Shown here: positions 20,954-33,639 of the stretch, piece by piece | Numbering within the stretch: the stretch's first letter is position 1 | How the letters are laid out: each line of letters opens with the position of its first letter | NCBI RefSeq assembly: GCF_000203815.1 | Contig: NW_004457637.1 | Location: 186,001-250,000, forward strand | Reading direction: 5' to 3' | DNA: 64,000 nucleotides | From: Cavenderia fasciculata | Lineage: Eukaryota; Evosea; Eumycetozoa; Acytosteliales; Cavenderiaceae | The notes under the pieces: model-generated | Told to the model about the DNA's origin: nothing | Databases searched by the model: none | The model's input: the letters and a program-made list of their open reading frames with translations, nothing else | Made by a program: the position numbers and the translations under genes

Positions 20954-22915
20954 AATAATAATAATAATAACGATGAAACACAAACCATATTGTTTTCAAT
21001 ATTGAATACTCTAAATGCTGGTGCTAATGGTCGTATGTATCATTCATTCATTCAATTGCAACAAACCAAACAAACACTAATTAATGAATCATTTAGATAA
21101 GTATTTAAAACTTATTGGGGATACAATTTGGGATCATCGTGATAACAAAGTAGTTAGAGGAATCATGCTCAAGGTCATGGAATCGACAATTACCAAAAAA
21201 CAACTTGATGCATCGAGAAACATTTTCAACAACATTATGACTTACTTTCTCACTGATCCTAGTAACGTTCAATATCAATTACGAGCCATTGATATCATGG
21301 TCCGTCATGGGTACAATTATATAGTGGTAGAGTCAAACTATGATACATACAAATTATATTCTAAACAATTGTTTTCAAATGACCAAGTAATACAACGTTT
21401 ACTCGATCAAATGGAATTGGATATTCAATCTGGTGGATCTCCCTGTTGGGAGAACTTTGTTAATTACATTGACCCAACAAAATATAAATATGTATGTGTT
21501 GTTGTTGTTGTTGTAAAATATTAATAATAATAATAATTATATAGTGTCAATTACTTACACACATATATTACATCTACAATTGATTTTACTTTTAGGTATC
21601 CTCTAGAATATTCCCAATGATGCTCAAACAATTGAAACGGACCTTTAAAAAAAAGGAAAAGGCATACGTTATCCAAGCGGTCGGAGCAAAGGTTGGTATG
21701 AAGTATTTTGCAAGATATCTATTTGAATTGATACAACATCTCATCAAATCGGGAGAAATGGAGTATATTCAGAAGATTCCAAGGGAAAAGGATTGGAAAG
21801 ACTGGAATTATTTTTCTATTTATATCCCATCCATCATGAAATCAGTCATCTCCCACTTTAATCGGGGACCGGTTAGATCAGTTGAGAGAGTCGAGAAAAA
21901 ATACCACCTGTTTAATTATTTCTTGTGTGGTATGATTGACAATGTCTATCCATATTTCAAACACTTGATTGAAAGTGTATGCAAACTTGACACTGTCGAC
22001 ATGATGGTCCGCATGTTAAAGGCAACTGTGGACAAGGAAGGAATCTGTCAAAACAGTCAAAGATTATTCAACCGTTTCATCCAATCATTGATCGAACCAC
22101 CACCAACAATATCAACATCAACACAACAACGGCCATGGAAACCAAGGATGACAGCAATAGCAGATATGATTCACATTATGCAAGGAGGTATTTGGACAAG
22201 TCATCAAATCTACGAGGTATCCAACGAATGTGATAATGATTATTGTCGAGTATTGGAAGAATATGATGTCAACCATCTAAAAGTGGGCGAAGATTTTAAC
22301 AATGCTCTATTAGAGTGGCGCCAAAATCAATCTATTCTATGTGACCTTTTAATTGGAACCAACAACAACAACAACCACAGACACCAGGAAATGAAAACGT
22401 GGTTACTCGAAATGACAAAAACATCTTTGGATAAATGTATAATAATGGCACCGACCTTTAAAAAAACATATAGTTATTTTGTTCAAATTATCGTTCATAA
22501 ATGGAAATTATTATGTGACAATCAACAACAACAAGACAAGGTAAAGGTAGTACTAGATTATTATCCTAAAATAGTACCACTATTTCTAGATAAAAACATC
22601 TTGGATAAATCAAAGCATATGGGAGATGAACATCTATACATGGTGGAGTCGTTTTGGAGAATAATCAAGATACTTGTCACAAAGAAGGAACAACACCAAC
22701 ACCAACAATGTCAAATACATTTGAACAAGATACACCAAATGTTGTTTGATTTTAATGAAAAATACCAAGATAAATTACCCAATCATTTTTGCTTGTTGTT
22801 GTTGGGATTAGTTAACATTCAAAAGGTTGATGATCATGATGACGATGATGAGTGCTTGTTTGATCAATTCATCACAAAAGAAGATGACGACTTTTTCTTT
22901 AACACAAATAAATAA
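20443..22915 (+). CDS. Tandem family copy 3: unrecognised, helix-rich protein
   Basis: Four exons: 20443-20664, 20760-21034, about 21097-21492 and 21596-22915, all with GTATGT-like donors, giving about 735 residues. Conserved blocks shared with copies 1 and 2: WLLYLVVNCELS, IKKQSIYLLDKALRKY, FLTDPSNVQYQLRAIDIM, YIDPTKYKY/VSSRIFPMML, VGMKYFARYLFELIQHLIK, NVYPYFKHLIESVCKLDTV, VLDYYPKIVPLFL and the tail FDQFITKEDD. Exon 2 carries an Asn run encoded by an (AAC)n tract (20881-20970) absent from the other copies. Exon 1 has a second, shorter Asn run. No membrane segment, signal peptide or catalytic motif is seen. An intact frame suggests it is functional; the role is unknown. The first intron-exon junctions agree exactly in position with copies 1 and 2. 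Confidence 0.75.
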
Positions 22916-23214
22916 ATAATTAAATATTAATAATATCTTATTGTACAACAGCTTCAAAAAAGATTCAATCAAACCCTTTTTTTTAATACTATCTTTTATC
23001 TCTTTTTTTTTTTTAACTACAAGTACAGATAATTACTTTATTACTTAATAAGTAATATTCTTTTGTTGATATTGAAATTTCATTCAACAAAAAATTGAAT
23101 TAAATAATAATTGCTTATCTTTTTTAAATTTACTTTTATATTATTAAAACGAAAGATCAACATATTATATTTATATTAAAAGAAAAGAGATAAAAGAAGT
23201 AACAGTAGACAACA
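22916..23214. other. Intergenic region upstream of PITH gene
   Basis: About 300 bases of very AT-rich sequence with oligo-T runs (22978-23014). Probably the copy 3 3' flank and the promoter of the PITH-domain gene; no discrete element is supported. Confidence 0.4.
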
Positions 23215-24233
23215 ATGGCAGATCATGATTGTAATGACCCTAATCACTCACACGACAACGTTGATGGTATCGAATTCAATTTGAATCGATATATTGATAC
23301 TGCTCAGATTACTTGTTTGAATGAACGAACAAAGGGTTCTGCAAGACAACTATTCAGAGCTTGGGAAGAAAGATTAGATGAATCAAAGGTAAGTAAGGTT
23401 TTGGTTTATTATTATTATAATTCATTTGTTGGTTCATATTGAATGAATAATTGAATGTTGTACTAATGAATAAACTCTCCTCTATGATTCATTTATATAT
23501 ATACCTTACTTTATTATTATTATTTATTTATGATATTGGTAGTTTGTAGAAAGTGACGCAGACCCTGAATTAATTATCAATATACCGTAAGTGTCACTAT
23601 TATTACTGACAGCAGTGGACATATTAATAAATGTATTTATTCATTATTTATTTAGATTTGGAGCATTAACACAAATAAGAAGTATTATTGTGATTGGAGG
23701 AGGAAATGATTCAGCACCAAACAAGATGAAAGCCTATTTAAACAAAGATAACATTGATTTTGGAAATATAAACTCTATCACTCCAATTCAAGAATGGCAA
23801 TTACATGAAGATTTTGAAGGTCAAATCAGTTATAATACAAAGTATGACTGACCTATTATTAAACAACAACAAATGTTAATTTTAAAATCATAAATATTAA
23901 CAAAAGATACTCCTATTGTCATCATATCTATCATATCTAGAGTAACCAAATTTAATAATATTAGCACTTTGACATTATACTTTCCAACTAGTTTTGGAGC
24001 TCCAAGAACAAAGATACAATATATTGCTTTAAAGGGTGTATACACAAATGTAAATACAATTATAATATAATTATAATAATTATAATAATATATCCTGGAA
24101 TATATTAATAATTATTTTGATACAATTTTAGGCAAGAAGAGAAGTAGTCAATACAGTTTATGAAAGTCGTCCACAATTATCTGATCATAAAGGAGCTGCC
24201 GATGATTTGGTTGGAAGAGCCAATGGATACTAA
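23215..24233 (+). CDS. PITH domain-containing protein (PITHD1-like)
   Basis: At least five exons (23215-23388; about 23544-23589; about 23656-23840; about 23942-24049; 24133-24233) encode about 200 residues. The conserved PITH (proteasome-interacting thioredoxin C-terminal) domain is present: INLNRYIDTAQITCLNE-like start, then ARQLFRAWEERLDESKFVESDADPEL (split), FGALTQIRSIIVIGG, MKAYLNKDNIDFGNIN, LTLYFPTSFGA and IQYIALKGVYT. A His/Asp-rich leader (DHDCNDPNHSHD) precedes it. There is no thioredoxin domain, so it corresponds to the stand-alone PITHD1 type rather than TXNL1. In other eukaryotes the PITH domain docks on the 26S proteasome; the role here is inferred. The C-terminal ARREVVNTVYESRP is typical of the family. 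Confidence 0.85.
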
Positions 24234-25092
24234 AATTAGTAAAATTAGAGAGAGTAAAAAAAGGAAACAACTAAAAAGGAAAAAGAATCACCTTTCCGTA
24301 AAAGTGTCAATGTTACATGAAACAAGTAAAGTTAATAATAATCATCATCATATGATATGATAACCAAGATCTTGGTGATCTTGTCCTTGTTTTGTCTGTA
24401 TATAGGAATTCATTAAAATAAAATAATCATAAAAGTAAAGAATAATAATAATAATAATAATAATGATCCATTACATTTTATTTATTATATTTATTTATTT
24501 TATTTTGTCCAAGTCGGTTCATGTAAGCTTTGAAGGATTGAACATAGCGCTCAAAAACGAATGATGACAACCTTCGATGAGTTCACGGAATGTTTTTCAA
24601 AAGAAATCGTAGCGACCCTCTCCCGCCATCAATGCCGACTATGATGATTCACACGAAAAACAAGATCACCCTCCCTCACTCGCAATGCTAATAATTATTT
24701 AAACAACAGGTTTCTCCCTTTTCCCCCTTCCTCGCACCACCCACACAGCAAACAAACAAACAAACAAACAAACAGACAGACAGATTCTTTTGTTCATACA
24801 AACAAATAAAATACCCACACTCCATTGTTCAAACAACCAAACTTTTCTATCTTTTTTGAGAATAATTCTCATACACATAATATAATATAATATAATATTA
24901 CATACTACCTACCTACTGCTACCCTACCGATTATTATTATTATTTTCATTTTTTTTTTAAAGAAGAACATATAATTACAACAAACAACAAAACAACAGAT
25001 ATATAGAACACACAGATTATTTATTCATATACTTTTAACATTCATATACCTATATATAAAATAGAAACTATACTACATACACTATACTACAC
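24234..25092. other. Intergenic region upstream of phospholipase D
   Basis: 860 bases. They include a microsatellite of CAAA/CAGA units (24748-24785), TATAA-type repeats (24880-24900) and a moderately G+C-rich stretch at 24510-24690. The G+C-rich stretch has short open frames in several phases but none is long or clearly conserved, so it is not called as a gene. Confidence 0.4.
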
Positions 25093-28000
25093 ATGGAAGA
25101 TAGTTTTGAATATCGAACAGCATCAGGAGGAGGAGGGGGGATGAGCGACGGTGAATATATATATAACCAAGATGAAGATGATGACGATGATTTAACAAAC
25201 ACCGACACTGATAGTAGTATCGATCATATCGTGCAATACAAGATACCACACGGTCACAGGCATCATCAACAAGGTGAAATATATCATAAACACCATCAAC
25301 ATCATCACCAAAATAGAAATGGTAGTCGACACAGCCGAGAGTTTCATATTAATTATCAAGATGACTTGTCTATGCATTTACCAACATCAAACAATTCCAG
25401 TGGAAATAATAATGCACTCAAGAAAAGACAAAGTATCAATCAAGCAGATTCATTTGTCTATTCAGCCGATGATATAGATATCCAAGAGGATGATGATGAT
25501 GATCATGACGACGAATTATTCGATGTAGACGAATACGAAAATAATAGTAATCTTAGTGCTATCAATGGTGATAATACAGAGGATAGTTCCATTGCTTCAA
25601 CTCTTACCAATACAACTAATAATATGACAACTACCAATACAACGACTACCAATACGAATACAAATACAAATACAACAACAACAAATACCAACAATAATCA
25701 TAATAGACAACACCGATCAAGTATAAGTTCACTCAACACTAGAAATATAGTTAGTTCCAATTCCAACCTTAATCATTCCACTCCAAATTTCCCTGCACCC
25801 AATCCCGACCTACTTACAACCAGTACCACATCGACTACCAGTACAACAACCAACAACAACAATAATAATAATAATAATAATGGCAATACTACCAACCGAG
25901 GTAGAAAGAGTCTCTATCAAGCAACAACACATAGAGTAAAGAATGCACTTGGATTCTCACCATTATTTATGAGACGTACAACACAACAAAATCTCAACAA
26001 TCTCAATCATCCATCCATCCAAAGAACCAATAGTACAATCTTGGAAAAATATCTTTATAAGAAAACTTATTGTATGCAATCAAAATATTATAAACATTAT
26101 ATTATATTAATTACTTTTATTAATTTATTTATTATTTAGTTTCAAGAGAAGAATTACATAGATTATATAATATATTTAAAAAAGAAGAAATTTCAAATAT
26201 TGATTTCTCCGAGTTTCTTATATTCCAAGGTTTGTCGTTTTTGGTTCATTTGCCACATGGTGTTGATATTTTGACAAAGTTGATTCTAGAATATGACGAA
26301 ATGTTGAGCCTAATGGACCGAGGCAGCAAAAGTCTACATGCATCGACCATCAGCAACAATGAAGAGGATGCAATCGGTGGAGAATTTGATGTCGAAGGTA
26401 CTGTTAGACAACAATTGGAACACATCAAGAATTTCAATGTCTACAGTGACATGAAGCTAAACAACGAATCATTTAGTTCACTCAACACCTCTTCACTCGT
26501 TCTTCGTTGGAGAACTGCTATCGATGGACTCACCGAATGTCTATTTACCTATATGAGAAAGAAATATGCTGTCCCACCTCATAAAAATCCTTCCATATCT
26601 CAAATCATTGATATTGTTTCAATTATGACAAGAGGAACTTATAAAGAAAAATCAGAACGTAAGGAAATAGAAATAGAAATAGAAATAGAAATAACAAATC
26701 AAATCAAATATATTTATTAATATTTAATTTATTATTTAGTTGTTTTTAAAATGTGTAAAAAGAAATCAGAAGATGGTATTTATAAATCGGAATTAATGGA
26801 ATTGGTAAAATTGGTTGATTCCTTGACTGTCGTAAATGAATTTGGTTATGGTAATATTGGTACACCAGACGAAGTATGTAGACATAGATAGATAAGTATT
26901 ACTTTTCTTTGGTTTCTTATTAATCTTTTTTTTTTAAATTTTTTTATTCTAGATTGTAAATAATATATTTAAAGAATCATATAGTAATTATAATTCATTA
27001 AAGGCAGGAACTACACCGTCTCAACTTGTAAAAGAAAGTAGTAAATCTGAACAAAAAGTCAATAGTCATTTATTACATGATCTATTTTTAAAACGTTCAT
27101 CAATCAATGCAGATGTTCCAAGATGTTTTGGTTATTTTGATTTAATTTATGCTTGTTTTGTTAAACCAATTGAAGTATGTAATCCATTAAATATTTATTA
27201 TTATTCTTTTACTAATTTTTCTTTTTCTTTTTAGATTAATAATACGCAATCATTTTCAAGTTGGTTATATAAAGTTAAATATATTGGAGTTTTTAAATAT
27301 GCTTATTCTCTTAGATATTTTGATTGTAGAGATGGATTTTTAATTGCTTACAAGAGATTAAGATTGAATGTATGTATAAATAATTATATTTATTTATTTA
27401 TTCTATTTATTAAATATTAATTTTTTTTTGTTTAAAGAAAAATGTACCATCAAAAGTAATATGTTTATTTAATACAAGTGTTAAAGTATTACCAAAAGAA
27501 CATCCAAATCATCATAAACATGGATCAATTTTAAAGACGATATTTAGAACTGGTAACAAAGAGATTGATGAAAGTAAAGACGCAACCGATTTTGTGTTGG
27601 AACTCAACGACAAGGAACACACCTTTATTGCATTGTCATCATCAAAAGCAGCCAATTTCATCAATTCCATTCGTTCAAATTCCAAAGGATCATATAGATT
27701 CCATTCATATGCATCACCACGTGACGATATCAATGTCGACTATATCATTAATGGTCAAGACTACTTTAAACGTATCTATCATGCCATCAAGAATGCAAAG
27801 AATGAAATATTTATTGCTGGTTGGTGTATATCGCCCACACTTACTTTGGTTCGTGGTGAAGATCGTGATGATGAAGACGTTCGTGGTCATCTCTACCGTC
27901 TTGACCATCTCCTCTACAAAAAGGCAGCCGAAGGTGTAAAGATTTATATTCTCATTTGGGATGAAACCATTATTGCCGGTGATCTTGGAAGTAGATTCGT

Positions 28001-29589
28001 TAAATCACTCTTTGAAAAGTTACACAGTCGTAACATCAAGGTTGTCCGTCATCCACATCTCCTTCCACTCTCTTGGTCACATCATCAAAAGATTGTAGTC
28101 ATTGATCAAAGTTTAGCATATCTAGGTGGTATGGATTTATGTTTTGGTAGATATGATACTACAAATTATTAGTATGTTAAAAAAAAATAGAAAAAAAAAG
28201 AAATATATATAATATTGATACTAATTTTATTTTCTTAGTTTAAATGATAATAGAGAATTAATATTTCCAGGAGCAGATTATATTAATAGTTGTGTATTAA
28301 AACCAAAATCAAATGAAAAGACATGTGTTATTGATAGAAAGAATGTACCAAGAATGCCATGGCACGATGTGTCTATTTCAATTGATGGTTTGGCAGCAAG
28401 AGATGTAGCAACCAATTTTATCCAAAGATGGAATCATGCCAAGAATGCAAATAGAGACTATAAGAAATATCCTTATCTCATTCCAACCTCTGATCCTCTC
28501 CCTCCACCAATTCAAGTTGGTGAATCCAAAGTTCAAATTGTTCGTTCTGTCAGTGATTGGTCAGCAGGACAATCTTTGGAAAACTCCATCTACAAGGCAT
28601 ACATTAATCTAATCAATATGTCACAATACTACATTTACATTCAAAATCAATTTTTCATTAGTTCAACTGGTAATCCTCAACCAAATAATCAAATTGCTTT
28701 TGCTATTATGAAAAGGTAAAAAAAAAAAAAACAAAAACAAAAAGAAATGTATATTAATCTATTTTATTTATTTATTTATTTTTATAGAATTGAAAAAGCA
28801 ATAATTTTAAAAGAAATATTTAAAGTTATAATATTAATTCCAATTCATAGTGAAGGGGATTTATTTACACAAGAGACACAATTGATTGTAAAGTGGACAT
28901 TGAAATCGGTTCAAGGAATCATCAATGAATTGAATAGCAAGTATCCACACGTCGATGTCAATCAATACATGTCTGTCAACTCACTTCGTAATTGGGGAAC
29001 CAATGGCGAGGTGGTCTTTACCGAACAGATCTATATTCACTCCAAGTTGATGATTGTAGATGACCGTGTCACGATCATTGGCTCGGCCAACATCAACGAT
29101 CGTTCACTCAACGGATCAAGAGACAGCGAGATTTGTGCCGTCATTGAGGATCGCGAGATTGTCGAATCGAGAATGAATGGCCAACTTCACATGGCCAGTC
29201 ATTTTTCACTCAATCTCCGATGCCAGCTGTGGGAGTCGCATCTCGGTCTCCAACCAACCACTGTCATTGATGGCAAAGACTCGGAACATATCCGTCGTGC
29301 CATCAAGGATCCACTCGACCAATGGACCTACGATGTGCTCTGGCGTCAAACTTCAAAATCAAACACTGACATTTATCAGGCGGCCTTTGGCAATTACATC
29401 CCAGAGAATTGTACCAAGATTTCACAATACACTCGAGACGGTCGTTTACCTTCCTCTTCACTCAATCAATCGAATCTTGAACAAATTCAGGGCTATCTTG
29501 TCGATTTTCCATTTAAAATGTTAATAGACGATGAAGAACCTGCTTCAATCTATTCAGATATTATTACTGGTATGAAATTATTTTTATAA
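25093..29589 (+). CDS. Phospholipase D (eukaryotic PLD1/2-type, two HKD motifs)
   Basis: Eight or nine exons encode about 1,300 residues. The first about 320 residues are disordered (Asp, His, Asn and Thr runs). An EF-hand-like segment follows (FSREELHRLYNIFKKEE...IDFSEFLIFQ), then a PH-like region (about 27235-27700: SWLYKVKYIGVFKYAYSLRYF). The catalytic part holds the first HKD motif, SHHQKIVVIDQSLAYLGGMD (about 28078-28137), and the second, IHSKLMIVDDRVTIIGSANI (about 29035-29094), with the spacing of eukaryotic PLDs and conserved IYIQNQFFIS between them. The enzyme should hydrolyse phosphatidylcholine to phosphatidic acid and choline at membranes. The D. discoideum genome has several PLD genes; which one is orthologous cannot be told here, so no symbol is given. 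Both catalytic motifs are complete. Confidence 0.9.
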
Positions 29590-29737
29590 AAAGAAATCTA
29601 AAAAATAATAAATCATAGTATATTACGCAATTATTATTTATTTTCAAAAATTTAAATTTTCTTTTTTATTATTATTATTTCTTTTGGTTTGTTTTCTTTT
29701 GTTACCCATTCTTCTTCTTCTTTTTTTTTTAATTTAT

Positions 29738-32700
29738 TTATGGAGTTGATGGTTTAGTGAAATTAAATAAAAATAATTGATGAAGAGAAGTAAAGTGTTC
29801 AAGAGTTTGTTGAATTGCCTTGTTAATAGATTCTTTGGTAGAGGTTGAAACAGTGGTTGTATCAACACATGATGGTAGGTTGTATTCAACAGCAGGTTGT
29901 GATTTGGAAATATCCAAAGCTGATAATTTAAATGTTAAAAGATGAGCTTCAATGGTATGATTATGGGTTGAACATTGTTTGATGAATTGATCAAATTGAT
30001 TTCTAAGCTCTAATAAATTATCATCTCTCTTTTTCTGTTTTTTTGGTGGAACAATTTTACTAGATTCTCCCAAAACATAAACCATCCATGTCATAAATTC
30101 CAAATATTTGTTATATGCTCTTAAATAATAACCATCAATTGAAACTATTGTTGTGAAATATCTTGTCATTTCTAAATAAAAATAAATAAATAGGTTAATA
30201 TTATTCCCTTTTCTTTTTTCTTTTATAATTTTTTTTTTACCATTTAATAATTGAATAAAATGATTAATAAATTGTTTAAATTGATTTAATGTTGGTTCAT
30301 CAATTGATTTTGCGTGATTTCTAATCTTTACATAAAATTCAAAGATTGATGGAATGCTAGACATTAAAGCTTGATCAAAATCTACAAGATTTTTAATGGT
30401 TGCTGGAGCATCAGAAATCTTTGATGTATACTTAAATACTGATAAGATTTTAACGAGTTGATCAATATCTTGTTGATATTGTTGCATGTCTGGATTGGCA
30501 TAGGTAGTTTGTGCTCCAGGAGTAATAGGTGTTTGTGGAAGATGAATCTTTGCGTTGACCAACAACTTTAATATGATTCTACGCATATCCAAGAGACTGC
30601 TAAGCTCTTGTCTATTTTTTTCACGCCCCTCGTGGGACTGTGCGGTCAACATGACAGTGTGTTGGTTTTCAGATGAAGGAGTAGTCTCTTGCTTGTCGTT
30701 GTAGTCCCATCTATCAAATACACCGAGGTCTTGGTTAAAGTGGAGAGTGTTGCTCTTTTCCTCGGTGATGGCAGTCGAGTAGACGTCGGCGGGGATGGAA
30801 CGGTACTGGTTGAGGAGGGTGGCTGCTTGAGGAGTGCGGTGGTGCACGATAAACAGGTTGAGGAGTTGTTGCTCGACAGAGTTGGCAGCGCGTTGGTAAC
30901 TGTTGGTGACACGGTCTTGGAACTTTTGGATCTCCCAAATCTTGCTGTACGCTTCTTGTTGGTAGCATGTGGCAACAAAATCGGGTGTGCTGTCATTTTC
31001 AGTGTAAAACTTGGTGGCACGATCGTAGCTGTTAAAGAGCTCGGCATAGTCACCGTGGCCGTGCAATTGGTCGTACACCAAGTATCCAATGCTGTCCCAT
31101 TGGATGTTTTTAATGGTCAATTTGTGGATATTGTCGACCATCTTGGAAGTGGCACCAAGCTTGCCATAGATGACAATCAATGCCAAATTGAACTGGAAGT
31201 TCTTGGCCGACACCGAGTGACCGTACTCTAGCACCATTGCAGCGCGTAAAAGTTGTCCACGGTCGCTCAACACGTTGGCAGCCAACAAGACCAAGTCGTC
31301 ACCTGGGTAACGTTCAGAACTCTGTGCATTTCCAACTGCTCTACGGTTGAGTTCATACTCTTCCAACCAATCATTGACAAGTTTGTCAATATTTTTTTCG
31401 TCCTTTAAAGAATCTAATCTTTGTAGTCCGACCAATCTTTGGATACGATAGACATTTGATAGTTGAGAGATACGAACTGCAGCAGCAGTATCTTCAGATG
31501 TCAACTTTAAAAGTGATTCAATCAAATCAATCTTTTCTTGTTCAGTCAATGCATCCTTTTCAAGATTGATCAATGATTGAATATACTTTTTAACATCGTA
31601 AAAGTATACTGGCTTGCTTCCAAATCGCTTAAAGTAACCCTTGATCAATTCCAACATTTCTTGTTTCGATCGTTTTGTACGAAGTGCAACCTCCAACTCT
31701 GCAATAAATGGTGCACGAATTGGTTTATCATTCAAACTTGATTGCATCTCTTTTACCCATTCCATAGTCTTTTCATAATCCAATTCAGTACCAGATTCTT
31801 GTATCTTTTCCAATGAATCAAAATATCCCATATAACATGACCATTCATCCTTTCTACCAAGGTAAATAAAAGAATATATTTTAGTTAGTTTTCTTTGTCT
31901 CTTTTATCTTCTTTTTCTTCAATTTTTTTTTACATACTCATATTTTGTAATAATTTCTTTAAAAGTTTCAGAAGCTTCTAAATGTTTGGAAAGGGTTGAT
32001 TGAATAGAACCAATAATCTTTAATCTTTCAGTTGGTACGTTGTAAAGTTGACCCAATTTACCTTGCATGACGGTCAAGTATTCTTCGTATTTGTTTTGAT
32101 ACTTTAGGATGCTTTCATAGATGAACAATTCCTCACTCGACTTGAACTTGCCTTCGTTTTGTAACTTTTCTGCCAACTTGTATGCCAATTGGATGGTGAT
32201 GGCCGACGATGGATTAGAATAGACAATCGACATCAATGTAACCAAATACCAAAAACTATGTTTATGTTCTTGTGGGAAATTCTTTGTCAATGTCACAACG
32301 GTCTGTTGTTGTTGTTTCACATCTCTAACCTTTACATAGGACAAGAACACACCTTGAGCAAATGATGATTCCTTTGGATATTTCAAATGTGATGCTTCCC
32401 ATACTTTACACATCTTTTCAACTAAAAGAAAGAAAAAAAGTATAGTAGTATAAGTATATACATCATTATAAATATAAATATTTATATCAGTGTATCAAAC
32501 ATACGTTGTCCAACAGTTCTATAGAAATAGTTAATATTGTTGATTACATTCTCTTCAATGTGACCTAGGAAAGCGACAGAGTCACATTCCTTGATAGCTT
32601 CTTGAGTGTTGCCTAGTTTGAGATTGGCAATAGCACGAAGCACGTGAATCAAAGGATTATTATCCTTTTTAGTGAGTGCAGTCGTACACAACTTGACTGC

Positions 32701-32754
32701 ATTCTTGTAGTTTTGTGCTTCCAATGCTTGAAAGATTGAGTTTAGTTTATTCAT
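29738..32754 (-). CDS. naa25: NatB N-terminal acetyltransferase auxiliary subunit NAA25 (Mdm20)
   Basis: Four exons (about 32504-32754, 31939-32420, 30240-31861 and 29738-30173) encode about 930 residues. Matches to NAA25 are clear throughout: the N-terminal TPR pair (IFQALEAQNYKNAVKLCTTAL; VLRAIANLKLGNTQEAIKEC), a middle YFKRFGSKPVYFYDVKKYI, and FNLALIVIYGKLGATSKMVD followed by IKNIQWDSIGYLVYDQL, which parallel human NAA25 (YFKKFGDKPCCFTDLK; FKLLLVRIYCMLGAFEPVVD; IQHDTIGYLL). NAA25 is the TPR scaffold that anchors catalytic NAA20 to ribosomes for acetylation of Met-Asp/Glu/Asn/Gln N-termini; NAA20 is not in this window. The last intron (30174-30239) is short and leaves the frame open when retained, but is supported by GT-AG signals. 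It faces PLD tail-to-tail with 150 bases between them. Confidence 0.9.
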
Positions 32755-32988
32755 CTTTCCTCTATAGTCTCTCTCCTATCTCCTCTGTCTCTATCTCTAT
32801 CACTATCTTAGTCTGAGTAGTTTAAAACTATTCTGATCTTTCATTATTTGGTTTTTTTGATGATGATCACAAAGAGTCACCTTTAAAAATATTTGAAAAT
32901 AATTCATTCAAAGATAGATATAATTATTTATTTGTTTGTTTGTTCTCTATTCTACTACCATATGGTTTAATAGGATGTATTTAGTTTA

Positions 32989-33515
32989 TCAACGTCCGAT
33001 AGTAATGACAAGTGGTAGACTATTTCGGCAAGTAACAGTTCCACTTGGCAGTGTGATTATTCTACCTTTGACATTGGTGTTCCTTTTTCAGTATACCATA
33101 TCTCTGGTCCTCTCATATTACCTATTACATTAAATTCAAAAACGCAACTTGTAGGGTCCTGGTGAACCGATGCTAAAACATACAAATAATATATAGAGAC
33201 AGAGACAGATGCATGCAAAGAGGCAGAGAGAGAGAGAGATAAGTGTCAATAACTCTTTAGATAAAAAAAGAGAAAAGAGAAAGAGAAATAGGATAGGAAA
33301 GAGATGTACATACCAAATCCATCAATGATTGAAGTTCCTTTATCAGTTACTATGTTTAAAACGGTTGGCATTGAGTCATCCATGTTGTTGTTGTTATTGT
33401 TATTTATTGAATACAATACTATTATTATGTTGATGTTAACATTAATGAATAGCAGCATCAGCAGTCCTCCATGTTCTTCTATACCAACCAATGTTATAAC
33501 CTTATCATATTCCAT
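32989..33515 (-). pseudogene. Relic of a TIG/IPT-domain surface-protein gene
   Basis: Reading leftwards from 33515: a hydrophobic stretch (LLMLLFINVNINIIIVLYS), an Asn run, then MPTVLNIVTDKGTSIIDGF, which has the start pattern of an IPT/TIG domain. A canonical donor GTATGT (about 33312) and an acceptor TTTTAG (about 33173) would join it to SVHQDPTSCVFEFNVIGN, after which the frame is disrupted and TLPSGTVTCRNSLPLVITIG, again TIG-like, continues in another frame to a TGA at 32989-32991. This would be a host gene fragment related in type to the ComC-like gene at 52872-57932. The opposite strand also has an open segment here (33012-33167), so the strand is not certain. Confidence 0.35.
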
Positions 33516-33639
33516 TGGTTAAAAACCACACCACGCACCTACCAAGTATGTGGGGAGGGCTATTATTGTACATGATGTGTTGAGTACAAAAAGATTCTAA
33601 ATGATAGAGAAAAGAGGAGGACATACATACGACATATAT

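Noticed and set aside
20881-20970. Long AAC array as an independent repeat element
   Set aside because: It is in frame within exon 2 of tandem copy 3 and encodes an Asn run, normal for dictyostelid proteins.
24510-24690. Moderately G+C-rich stretch, suspected terminal exon on minus strand (VFERYVQSFKAYMNRLGQ)
   Set aside because: Short open segments in all phases, no consistent splice partner or stop context; kept as intergenic.
30689-31231. 180-codon open frame, plus strand
   Set aside because: Antisense shadow of the conserved NAA25 coding region.
32936-33133. 65-codon open frame, plus strand
   Set aside because: Starts with TTG and overlaps a more protein-like relic; hydrophobic by AT-rich composition.
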